36,318 nt of DNA from Branchiostoma floridae. Taxonomy: Eukaryota > Chordata > Leptocardii > Amphioxiformes > Branchiostomatidae. The notes below the pieces were generated by a model. The model searched no databases and was not told where the DNA came from. It worked only from the letters and a program-made list of their open reading frames with translations. The stretch spans positions 27,548,268-27,584,585 of the forward strand of contig NC_049983.1 in assembly GCF_000003815.2 (NCBI RefSeq). Reading direction: 5' to 3'. The position numbers and the translations under genes were made by a program. This document shows positions 19,297-28,774 of the stretch, one piece after another; position 1 is the stretch's first letter, and each line of letters opens with the position of its first letter.

Positions 19297-20214
19297 CGCC
19301 CCCCTCCCCACGCCTTCCACCCTCCTTGTTGCAGAAGTATGGACATTGAGTACACAGTAGCGCCCTCGGCCCTGTTAATACTCCAGACCCGCGGATGTAC
19401 AGGGGCCGCCGGAGGCTCGACGTTCCAAATGTTGCCACGTGTATGTATGTGTACAGTCGTCATGTACAGGACTGGTGACGATGTGACTTCTGAACCAGAT
19501 ACGCTAAAGAAAATTTGACAGTAAAGATATTGTTCGAACATATTGTTTGTCGGGACATACACAATGCTAATCCGAACGGCCGCCCCCCTCCCCACCCTAG
19601 ATACTTACACAATGGAGACTGTCATAAAGGGGGAGGGGGGCGGTTACAGCTTACTACGCCGTAACTTCCAGCAGTGCACACTGGGAGATGAAGTCAGCAT
19701 CGCGGACCTCAGGCAATAACGATGCTGTTACACGGCCCTACGCGGCCACGGTGCGTCCGTAGTTCACACGAAAGTTGCCGTAGTAGCTAACTCCAGACAC
19801 TAGTTTTGTAAAGAGAGATGATACAGTGGGTTGGGTAAAGAAGAATAAGAGACTGTCCATTGCTTTCAAAGCATTCTGCCTGACGTATCTTGGTTGTATT
19901 TAAGATTCCGTGGTTTAGTAGACGTAGCTCCGTTGAAAATAGGTGTTTTTTCACCTGGTCTAAGAGATAAAAATTGCACTATAAATGATGAAAGGTTCAT
20001 ATGTTGGATATTATGAAAAGATATGTATTTGAGAACACATTGTTGCTTATAGGCCTATAGATGTAAGATTGGACGCAACTTTAGAAAAGCAGAAAGGCAC
20101 AGCCTACAAATTCCGAGATTTTTTCATTTTTCGTTTTACTGTACTGGTTGACTTAATATTGATGCCGAACTGTTACATTTGAGGACTCTTGAAAATTGTT
20201 GAGAAGTGAATAAA
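19297..20214 (+). other. HUWE1 3' untranslated region
   Basis: No coding similarity is visible between the HUWE1 stop and the AATAAA at 20209-20214, so this is read as the 3' UTR (about 0.9 kb). Cleavage would fall shortly after, next to the antisense signal of gene A. Confidence 0.7.
20209..20214 (+). promoter_or_regulatory. Poly(A) signal AATAAA of HUWE1
   Basis: Canonical AATAAA 913 bp after the stop codon, followed by a TG-containing stretch (ccttgtgtgac) typical of a downstream element. Confidence 0.65.
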
Positions 20215-20250
20215 TGTCAAATGTGAGCCAAGGATCCTTGTGTGACAGAT

Positions 20251-20256
20251 TTTATT
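20251..20256 (-). promoter_or_regulatory. Poly(A) signal of EF-hand gene A (antisense AATAAA)
   Basis: tttatt on the + strand reads AATAAA on the - strand, 438 bp downstream of the gene A stop. It is only 36 bp from the HUWE1 signal, so the two 3' ends probably meet or overlap. Confidence 0.55.
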
Positions 20257-20693
20257 GCTGTTTTGTATGACTGCAACATCCTGAGTAGTTGTTAATTGCA
20301 TGGAGTCTCTCTCCAAACATTCAGAAAGAGAAACCCGTCACAAATATGATTATAAAACCCTTAGTTTAGCGTGTAGAGTAGCTGAAGATGCTCTTATGCC
20401 AAATATGAATGTACACTCAAAGTCGACATTCCAATAGCGACAGCCTGTTGCTTGCACAAAACTACACCAAAACATGCATAAACGTGTCCCACAGGGAACA
20501 CATATAATGTTGGTTGATAAAGGAAGCATATACACGTACAAGCAGAACACATCTTTACATGGGTAATGATTATAATAGTTAACATTGCACTCACTTTCAA
20601 AAGTATAGAAAAACACGAATTCAACTTAGCTACACTTTGTATTACAAGTAAAATACGTTTCCCTTGAGGAGGTGCAGAAAGACAGCATGGCTG

Positions 20694-20729
20694 TTACTGG
20701 AAGGACGCCTTGAACTCTTCATAGCTGAC
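20694..20729 (-). CDS. Gene A terminal exon
   Basis: Acceptor tttctacag, then VSYEEFKASFQ and TAA. It completes the EF4 loop and exiting helix. Phase 0. Confidence 0.88.
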   Translation of the reverse strand, partial: VSYEEFKASFQ

Positions 20730-23700
20730 CTGTAGAAACAACAGCAACAGGAAAAGATCGTTAGCCCCCAACCCCTCCACCAGACTAGGGGGGACTTAGT
20801 TAATCTAGGGGGGACTTAGGGGGTCTTAAGGGACTTAGTTAATCATCATATTCTCAGTTTATATCTTTGAATCTTCATTTGTTGTTTTTGCTTCAGTGCT
20901 TTGCCTACGTGTTATTTTGTGATCTTGTTTTGTTATCTTGTATTCATTTATCCATGTATTTGTATTCTTTTGCGGTGGCGGCATGAATATAAGTCACGAC
21001 TTGAGTGTGCCGTCACCATGTCTTGTAAATATATGTTGCAATAAAAAAAAAGACTAGGGGGGACGGATCGTAGATTTCAGGGAAAATGACCCGGCAGATG
21101 GCTAGAAGAGTCAGTCCACGCTAAGGTAAACATTCCTCTGATAACAATTCAAAGTGTTAGAAGCAAGACTCCCCTGCCAAATTATTGTCCTACATGTAGC
21201 TTAATCTGGTAAAGACTTTACTCGACATTCTCAAGTTCTTGGTCGTGAGCAAAGTCATCTGTGGTTGGGAGTTAGTCTTCTCGTTATGTATGTGTGGGGA
21301 GGAGGGCGGATAAAGTTTCTGAGTTGAGCCTGACGTTAACTCCATCCGTGTAACATCCCCACAGTGTGTGTGTGTTGCGGGTGAGGGTGTGGGTGGGGGA
21401 GAGTGTGTGTGAGGGGGTTGACCCTGACCTTGCCGTCCCCATCCGTGTCCGCCTCCCTCAGCATCTTTTCCGCCTCCTCCTCCGTGACCTCTGCCCCCAG
21501 CTGCGCCATGCCCTGCATGATCTCGCTCTTGTCCAGGAACCCGCTCTTGTCCTGGCAATTAAGTCCAACCAGCGGTTAGAACCCTGGGGGCCAGTCGGGA
21601 TCGGGCAGCTAGGACAGTTTATTCGGTGGCCCAAGACAATCAGCCCGCAGATACCCTGTTAGCGCTCGGATATTTCGGGGAGTTAAAGCCCGAATGAGTT
21701 ATCGCTACAGAGGGCAAGTGGACCTCCTTCGGGCTTCAACTCCCCGAAACGCTAATGTGAGATCGTCGGGCTGACTGCCTTGGATCCCCGAACAAAACTC
21801 GCTAGCTACCCAAACCTATCTGGCTCCCAGGGTAGTGGTTTACGCCAAAAAGCAGTTACCCAAGCAACTAGATGTGATTTTGGGAACGGTCAGACGCTTC
21901 ATGCAGCATCCGCTTCTTTCCGTCCGAGAGACTGGCAAGCGCGCCGACGGTACAGCGTATATATATATACGTAGCTGATAAAAGGTAGTGGATGATACCT
22001 GGAACGTCTGACCGTTTCCCAAATCATATCCAGTTGCTTGAAAAAACGCTTTTTGCTCATCTCACTATGTATAACGTTGCCTTTATGTCTAACCTCCTTC
22101 AACCAATCAATAGTCTATTTTCACAGGCACGATCGAGCGAGCAATTCAATATCAGCATGCACTGTCACATACAATAGGCTGCGATCTTTTTATAACACTT
22201 GATTTCTGAAACGGTGGAAAAGTAGATACTGTATACGTGTAATGTAATGTTGAAGCTGGACCCCTGCTCTATTAGATTGTGATTATCTAAAAGTGTGTCT
22301 TTTAGATAAGTCTTTCTTTAACGCCCTCCTTAAGCACTGGACCCCCATTAACGTCCTATCCAAGGGACGGCCTTAACCAAATTTTAAGCCACATTTTCAC
22401 CTGAGTTAACTTATGAAGGTGAGGTGAACTTTGGGAATTCGTGGTAATGCCTTTCCCAAGAGTAACACGTCGCTGGCATGTCTGGGGATTCGAACCCAGG
22501 ACTCTGAGCCCATTGCCAAACACCCTACCCGTTAGATACACTGACACGAAGCCAACCGTACCTTGTCAAACATCTTGAACGTGTCCATCGCCGAATCAGT
22601 CATCTGCATCCGGGCCAGGTAGTCGTCGGCGCTGATTGGTCCTCCGCTCGGGTCAACAGCCAGCATAGCCTTACGGATCTCCTGCAGAAGGTGACGTCAT
22701 AATGGAACATTCGTTTGGCCAATCACGATACATCTTCAGAGTATGACGTCATGACTTTCGCATCTTTTTTGACGTTTGGAATTTACTTTGGTATTCTATT
22801 ATTACATTAGTATCCGTTTTCCGATATTTTATTTGATTAATCTACGTCACTTGTGCTGATTTTACAACTGCTTTGTACGATCAAAATTGGCCCAAAAAGT
22901 TTATTCTAACTTCTAAAATGATGCGTGCGCGGATGTCATCAATATAATGAAATGTGTCATCCATATAATCAAATTAACATGGCCAACTTTATGATAACAT
23001 ACCTGCTGCTCCTGTTCACCCATGGGGGCGCCCATGGATTTGTACCCCTCGATCATCTGTTCCGCCGTGATCTTGCCGCTGCCGTCCTTACAGAACGAGG
23101 CGAACAGCTGCCTCATCTGGGCGATGGCTTCTTCTGACAACTGGCCTGACATCGCTGGGTGCTCGGGTTTCTCGTCTGCTGAGTCTGATTCGATTAGCTC
23201 TGTATCAGGCAAAACGAACAGGAATGTAACATTTGTTACTGTTATTGGGGCTGAATTGTGAGGAATTTACAATAGGCGGGGCAAAATCGCACGGTTCTGG
23301 ATCCGAGGGGCTGCTATTCGCTGAGTTCCGTCTGAGTCTCGACTCTGTCAGTAACTCTGTATCAGGCAAAACGAACAGGAATGTAGCCTAGCTTCCATCA
23401 GGCCTTCCCACCAGAGTACGTAAAATTATGGATTGTAGAATTCAGTAAAAGGCTAAAGAAGAGTCAGTCAGCGGGCCGGGAATGTTAACATTTTCCATCC
23501 CCATCTGTGTGGCCGGTCAAACTCTACGCAGTTAGCCTAGCCCGGAGTCCAGCCTTGATAGCTTTGGTCGGCGACCATTGGGAGCGGACAAAAGGTAACA
23601 AGGCTGTACTCTAGGCTATGGTTAGTAAGTAGAGACTACAAGAAGGAACATAGCCTTTGGGAAATTTGAACATGTTGCTGCATTTCAAGTAGCGCAACAG

Positions 23701-25241
23701 ATTCTTACGAACCCACGAACCTGCTTTCCTTGGTATCATTTCTCACTCACAGCCCCTAGCTGGCCTCAAAGTGATGAAATGATTGCGACGATAAAATTTC
23801 AGCGGTTAAATACTGACCGCTAACAAATCAAGAATAGCAGTGTACGAAAGCCATTTATAAACTACCTCGTCGCAGCACCAAGTTAACCTACCTTACTCTG
23901 ACTTCACACACACACAAACAACACAAGTAGGCATCAGCCGTACTTCCCTACGTCTGCAGGTACGGAAAGCGCAAACATACCGTCCCAACTGTTCTCAGTG
24001 AGAGAATTAAAACGACGCGCGGAAGACCAAAAGTCAAATACATACAAGCCAACCTAAGAGCCGACACGAACCTGTTTGACGGGGTAGTGAGTGATTTTGA
24101 CGTGAAGGAAATCCAGTCCAAGAGTGAAGTGGAGACAGCTTTCAAGTTTGGTTTGGTCGGGAGCTGGACCAAAATAAAGTTAAGTATTTGTTCTACAAGC
24201 AGGAGGGTCTGCATGGGGGTCACGACAACGCTTTAATTGCGCTATATTCATAGGAACCCCCCTACATGTTAACCAAAAATCATGGCCGAAAATTTATGCA
24301 TAATTTATTCACATCGCTAGAAAGTACATGAATACTTTCCTATGGTTATTCATTATCCGGGAAATAATGAAAAGTTGCTTATGCCTTACCGAAAAGACCA
24401 CACAGACCCTCCAGCAACCAACAGTAACGTGCGGAATGTATTGCCCTACTGACCATTGGCCATGTCTGACCCTGGGCATCTATTTTGGACAGGCGGTCAG
24501 GATGACCCGCCGGTCTGGCGCCCCACCCTACCCCCACCCCATACCCAGAACTGGTTTTAGTTTGGTCAAATTTCACCAATTTCCCAGCATCACGGTTTAT
24601 CAACACTTTCTTTTGCCAAATCGGCGTATCTTTACCCACTCCACTGGACCGGTACCCCGGACCGCGATGTCTCGTACGGGTTTTGATAGTGTGTAGATCG
24701 TATTAGCCTCTACCAGGCTGTAAGATAGTAGAAATTAGCCAAATAGCTACAGATAACATACAGTTGGAAAAGTCGGCCGGCTAACTCCTCTGCAGCTGGA
24801 GTATTATCTGCCCTTTGACCAGTTTCTACTATGCGGAGCCTGGTAGAGGTTATATAGATACAAGTAAAGGTGAAGATAAAATCGTAGAACAAAGTTTTGC
24901 CGAGAATTCGCCTGTAGAGTACAAATTGAAGGCATGACTGACCGGCATCTAGCCTGTCCCGACTCTGCCGAAGCTCGCTCAACAGCGCATCTAGCTTCTC
25001 CTCCCGCGCAGACTCTGTTGAAGCTCGCTCAACAGCGCATCTAGCTTCTCCTCCCGCGCATCTAGCTTCTCCTCCCGCGCATCTAGCTTCTCCTCCCGTA
25101 CAGACTCTGCTGAAGCTCGCTCAACAGCGCATCTAGCTTCTCCTCCCGTGCAGACAGCTTCTCGTGCATCTCGCCGAGTTCTGCCGACATCTCGGCCAGG
25201 GTTTTTTCCTCCGTGTCTTCGTTCCGTTGTTGGTCTGCCAT
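20694..25241 (-). CDS. Calmodulin-like four-EF-hand protein, gene A, with coiled-coil first exon
   Basis: Exons in transcription order: 25241-24943, 23199-23003, 22681-22562, 21551-21429, 20729-20694. The last four join in frame to 157 codons plus stop, giving four EF-hands. EF1 (CKDGSGKITAEQ) and EF2 (VDPSGGPISADD) lack key ligands at positions 1 and 12. EF3 (DKDKSGFLDKSE) and EF4 (DTDGDGKVSYEE) are canonical, so only the C-lobe should bind Ca2+ strongly. Exon 1 starts at ATG 25241 (MADQQRNEDTEEKTLAEMSA) and encodes a heptad coiled coil; its donor (GCCG|GTCAGT) matches the phase-1 acceptor of exon 2. A repeat array in exon 1 leaves it one base out of frame here. An alternative start is the Met of MSGQLSEEAIAQMRQLF in exon 2, giving a calmodulin-sized product. 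Cellular role unknown; regulatory Ca2+ sensor by family. Confidence 0.82.
20796..21050 (+). mobile_element. 5'-truncated retroelement with A-tail and 14-bp target duplication
   Basis: The sequence ends 'atatgttgcaataaaaaaaa' and is flanked by perfect copies of agactaggggggac at 20782-20795 and 21051-21064. This fits a target-primed insertion. It lies in the last intron of gene A, opposite strand. Confidence 0.8.
21429..21551 (-). CDS. Gene A exon 4 (EF3/EF4)
   Basis: Acceptor ttgccag, donor gtcagg. 41 codons: DKSGFLDKSEIMQGMAQLGA then EVTEEEAEKMLREADTDGDG and K. Introns cut both EF3 and EF4 loops. Confidence 0.92.
21639..21778. mobile_element. Foldback element 1 in gene A intron
   Basis: 'tttcggggagttaaagcccg' (21671) is inverted as 'cgggcttcaactccccgaaa' (about 21730-21750). 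Weaker pairing extends outward to tcagcccg/cgggctga. Arms about 55-60 bp, loop about 25 bp. Confidence 0.75.
21861..22040. mobile_element. Foldback element 2 (MITE-like) in gene A intron
   Basis: Left arm 21861-21896 ('caagcaactagatgtgattt', then gggaacggtcagacg) is inverted at 22004-22040 (cgtctgaccgtttccc, then 'aaatcatatccagttgcttg'). The core contains a (TA)n run. Confidence 0.78.
22370..22556 (-). mobile_element. tRNA-derived SINE in gene A, next to exon 3 donor
   Basis: The - strand has a tRNA-like head with a perfect box B GGTTCGAATCC near 22490, followed by the shared 3' part (ttgggaaaggcattacc). The head ends only a few bp from the exon 3 donor. Gene B carries the same SINE at the matching place. 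Confidence 0.7.
22562..22681 (-). CDS. Gene A exon 3 (EF2, central linker)
   Basis: Acceptor ttctgcag, donor gtacgg. 40 codons: EIRKAMLAVDPSGGPISADD then YLARMQMTDSAMDTFKMFDK. The EF2 loop is degenerate. Confidence 0.92.
23003..23199 (-). CDS. Gene A exon 2 (EF1)
   Basis: Acceptor ctgatacag, donor gtatgt. Two bases plus 65 codons: LIESDSADEKPEHPAMSGQL, SEEAIAQMRQLFASFCKDGS and onward to EQEQQ. It contains a possible alternative initiator Met. Confidence 0.9.
23344..23356 (-). other. Duplicate 3' splice site of gene A exon 2
   Basis: The - strand repeats ctgatacag|AG TTA CTG, the same acceptor context as exon 2, 157 bp upstream in the intron. A matching duplicate exists in gene B at 30743. 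The following frame stays open for about 30 codons. Confidence 0.6.
23532..23620. mobile_element. Small inverted-repeat element in gene A intron 1
   Basis: 'tagcctagcccggagtccag' plus ccttg at 23533 and 'caaggctgtactctaggcta' at 23599 are inverted partners. The homologous part of gene B (about 31040) lacks it. Confidence 0.6.
23930..24235 (+). other. Protein-like open frame without start, antisense in gene A intron 1
   Basis: An open + frame of about 100 codons with protein-like composition, e.g. LSERIKTTRGRPKVKYIQAN then DTNLFDGVVSDFDVKEIQSK, ending TAA. About 190 bp of it (24000-24195) is absent from gene B's homologous intron, so it is an insertion. I do not recognise it. Confidence 0.35.
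24701..24858. mobile_element. MITE with cctctaccaggct terminal inverted repeats, copy 1
   Basis: 'tagcctctaccaggct' at 24706 and 'agcctggtagaggtta' at 24838 are inverted partners. The segment is absent at the homologous position in gene B (32240), showing a recent insertion. Confidence 0.75.
24943..25241 (-). CDS. Gene A exon 1 (coiled coil; frame broken by repeats)
   Basis: Begins MADQQRNEDTEEKTLAEMSA and continues ELGEMHEKLSAREEKLDALL. Inside a tandem array the frame shifts twice and the initial frame meets TAG after LQQSLYGRRS. The final segment (LLSELRQSRDRLDA) is in another frame and ends with a good gtcagt donor. Removing the array's net 142-bp excess would restore one frame. Confidence 0.6.
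24963..25154 (-). repeat. Coding tandem repeat of 50-bp units with nested 21-bp units
   Basis: Units of 50, 92 (50 plus two 21-bp additions) and 50 bp, each starting TCTG.(A/G)CGGGAGGAG. The 21-bp sub-unit encodes the heptad EEKLDAR and keeps frame. The 50-bp unit is 3n+2 and shifts the frame each time. Confidence 0.93.
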
Positions 25242-25360
25242 AGCTACAGAGGCCACCGACAGTATTGAAGCCTAGTATGAAGGGACAATGTTTGCTGAAT
25301 CCCCGAAGCGTTGCCTCATCGAAGTAGGGAAACGACCATATGGCTCTCCTGGTGATCTAG

Positions 25361-25580
25361 TCTCTACCAGGCTGCCAAGGTCGCTGGAAAAATAGTAGAA
25401 ATAGGCCAAATAGACTGAAAATACACCAGAGTGGTTGGTTGGTCGAGGAATCCCAGGTCGCAAACTGTATTCNNNNNNNNNNNNNNNNNNNNNNNNNNNN
25501 NNNNNNNNNNNNNNNNNNNNNNNNNNNNNNNNNNNNNNNNNNNNNNNNNNNNNNNNNNNNNNNNNNNNNNNNAGAGGTTA
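25361..25580. mobile_element. MITE copy 2, interrupted by the sequence gap
   Basis: Begins 'tagtctctaccaggctg' and ends 'agaggtta', flanked on both sides by ctggtgatc (25352-25360 and 25581-25589), a 9-bp target duplication. The interior shares 'atagtagaaat' and 'gccaaatag' with copy 1. Confidence 0.72.
25473..25572. other. Assembly gap (100 N)
   Basis: Exactly 100 N, probably a scaffold gap of nominal size. It lies inside MITE copy 2. Frames drawn across it are meaningless. Confidence 0.99.
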
Positions 25581-28045
25581 CTGGTGATCAGCACAGACTG
25601 GGGCTCAGGACAGACTCAGATGGAAGGAAAAAAAAATCATAACATTTTGTCTCTACACTACAGGGATGAAGAGGATGAATAGAATAAGTAACTGATTTTT
25701 AAGGCGCTCGAGACAGGCTAACTCCTTTTTTAACATTATTTCCTAGGCATCACTCTCACAATGTCGAACACAAATATCAGCTACGGAGCTGAAACTGCAT
25801 CCTCGGACCCGGAAAGTGTATCGTGAAGGCAGATCAGCCAGGACAGAAGCACTTGCAGATAGATGTGCAAAAGTTAGGTGTGACGGGCCGTTCTGTGTAA
25901 CATCACCAGCTGCGAAGCTGTAGTGTAACGATGAAAGGCGCCGGCGGTCATACCGGCTATATTGTTACATATGATAGATATATGTAAGAAAGCAATGCAT
26001 ATAACGTTACATCGATGACTAGAAAGACCCAAGCCAGAATGCGTATCTACATGGTGTCCAATAACCGTATGCTGACCGACATCTACATACAAGACTGTTT
26101 TTTATGTACAAAGCCATGAACAATAGTTATCTTTAGCTTGATGCAGTACCAATAACATAAAATTGTGTAACCACACATGGATACAGGCGCAAGCAAACAA
26201 GCACAACTTGCGCCTCAACACACCAACATGCGAAACCCAAACCTACGGACCTAGCCGCTTCCTCCGATCGGTATGCCTTTATGGACTGCGATGTTCACGT
26301 AATTCGCTTGACCTAGCTCTAACACGAGGCCTTTATGGGGTGTTTATGAGAACGCTCTACGCTTAGCCACGACGATTGCAAGGCTATTGAAGTAACGTGT
26401 ACCTAAATTCTTACCATCTAAAAGAAATGAGAAGTCGAATTTAATTGGCGGAATATAAATCTTGGGTTGAGTTGAAATTGTATAAATGGTTTGTATCCGT
26501 AATCTATTATTTTGTTGCACCTGTATCAACCGAGTTGGTATACATATGTATAGAATGTGCAACACTAGACAACCTAGCAGCTCAAAGTTTGGGATTTTAT
26601 GAGGCTTGAAGGAAACAATTGCATCTTTTTGAACATGCAAATATGATTATTGATGACAACTTCCACCTCCCCACACAAACTGACGTTGGAACATTCGGCG
26701 TACGGCCGCCTCATAGCTTAGCCTCAACACAAGAATGATAACAATACTATTCTCGGTCGATGGTTTAGATTGTGATGCACTTAAGTTACATCGACGATGT
26801 TTAAAGTTAATTCCAGTAAACGACTATGCGTTACGCAGAGACATAGCGGTCAGATACGCTTTGCGCACAATGCAATTATTACTTTACGTCTGATTTACAT
26901 CAATCCAGACATATCGAATGTTTCGATCCACCAACCACACTAGGCCAGCAGCCCGGACTGGTGCGACGTTCTGCCCGGGTTCGGGCCTGTAATGTGCCGT
27001 ATAGAATCTGATGTAGAACGGAGTTTGGTTCAAATGTGTTTATTTTTTACTTGCACAAGAATGTGATGACAATTAATAAATTTTCAAGAATAAATGATAA
27101 CATTTTAATATAAACTGTGCGAGGATGACTAGAAGCTCGAAAGTTCATAAAACGGTCGCCCTTTAGGAAGAAGAAGTCTCTTTAACATACAGACAAACCG
27201 TACATGTTTTATTTGAAATATTTCCTATCAAACCTCCTTCAGAGCTTCACACGTTTTCCAGCGTGATCCTTGATTCGTCAGGAGGTTGAGCAAAATGCCG
27301 GACAACTCAACTGGTGGCGAGAATTGTGCATATTTGAAAACTTTCTCACCCCGCAGCAAAGCCGCAATCACATGTTGTGAGTATCAATGCAAAGTACAAA
27401 ACAGATATTAAGATAAGGTAGATTCAATTTATAATGTAGAAAATTTACCAGAAAACAGTGACTTTGCTTTTTTTGCATTGATCAATACATACCAGAATAC
27501 ATTGCACAGTATGGCAACAGAAATACGCACAATTTCGATATTCCAACAGCTACAAACGTGTAACTGTGCAAAATAAACAAATACATCATAACATACATAA
27601 ATGTGTTTCATCTAAGGTCATCTGAGAAAGGCTGGCATTTACAAGCAGAACAAACCCACATGGAAGAATTAACGTTAGACAGAACAAAATCGTCACCCAT
27701 GGCTTTTCTTCAATAACAACTCTGATTTATATACAGTCAATACTTGTTGGAACAGTGAGATGAATATGGGAACTTTGCTATCATGTCAACTTTATGTTTC
27801 ATTCAGCTATATGCGCTATTCTTTTCTCAAAATCTGGCCTTGAGTTCAATCAAACCGTTTTTCTACATCAATCATTGCAAGTTCGGTGGCGCAGAAGGCT
27901 ACTCTGACTTTGGTGGAAAGCAATACAACAGAGGAACATTTGTCAAGTGGACTAAACTACTCTAGTCGGCGGGGGTTGGATTTACACTGGACTGTTCCAC
28001 TATAGCATGGGGCCACGGCGTGTTCTCCCAAACCAGCTCTCTTCG

Positions 28046-28081
28046 TTACTGGAACGTCTTCGCGAACTCTTCATAGTTAAT
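28046..28081 (-). CDS. Gene B terminal exon
   Basis: Acceptor tttttccag, then INYEEFAKTFQ and TAA. It completes EF4. Same size (36 bp) and phase as gene A's. Confidence 0.9.
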   Translation of the reverse strand: MNYEEFAKTFQ

Positions 28082-28732
28082 CTGGAAAAAAAAAATCTTC
28101 TGTTGAAGTATTTCATTATTGTTGTATATGTTTCCTTGTATTTTGTGTATGGTTCCCAGTCCTAGCCGTTTGATAGTTGGGAAGACCTGGGTATTTGTTT
28201 CTCACCGCCGAAACAGTAGATAGACAGTAGATATATCATTGGTATGAAGTTCTTCTGTAACATTCTAGAGACTTTAAAGCTATTTGCGAACACAACTAAA
28301 ACGTTTACCAACAACTTTTATTAGTCCTCTGACCATTCTCAGGTTGAAATGACCCAAAGCCTGTGTCACGTGGCTTGAATGGAAATGTGACGTCAGCAGC
28401 GGGTCAAAGGTGGCCGGCCAATCGGTAATCTTTAATTCTAAGGGACCAGAGGACTGTCCGCAAGCTTGTTATTGATTTTCTTATAGCACATGATGGTTTC
28501 AGTAAGCTCTAAAAATTTCACCCTCCTGCAATGTCGGAAAGGTGAAACATTTAGTCCTCCAACATGATTCCCAGAGCACCCCCCCTAGTTAAGGATGTAT
28601 ATTGTCATCATAAAGGAGAGATGATGAAGCTGTACAGTCTGACCCTCCCGTCTCCATCCGTGTCGGCCTCCTGTAGCATCTCCTCCGCCTCCTCCTCCGT
28701 CACCTGTGTGTATGTGCGTGTGGTGTGTGTGA

Positions 28733-28774
<42 letters not shown>

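Larger units (their letters stand above)
25242..28045. other. Intergenic region between genes A and B
   Basis: No coding exon recognised. From 25580 to about 27030 the sequence is the diverged counterpart of 32640-33480 upstream of gene B (shared stretches include 'cctcaacacaagaatgataa'). 27030-28045 is unique, AT-rich, and must contain the 3' end of gene B; tttatt at 27208-27213 is a possible antisense poly(A) signal. Confidence 0.6.

Noticed and set aside
22480-22556. tRNA-like sequence with perfect box B
   Set aside because: No acceptor stem pairing, and it continues into a shared SINE tail, so it is a SINE head rather than a functional tRNA gene.
24710-24982. Frame continuing past gene A exon 1 as a membrane protein
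   Set aside because: It runs into an inserted MITE and passes a good donor that matches the next acceptor's phase. Kept only as a weak observation.
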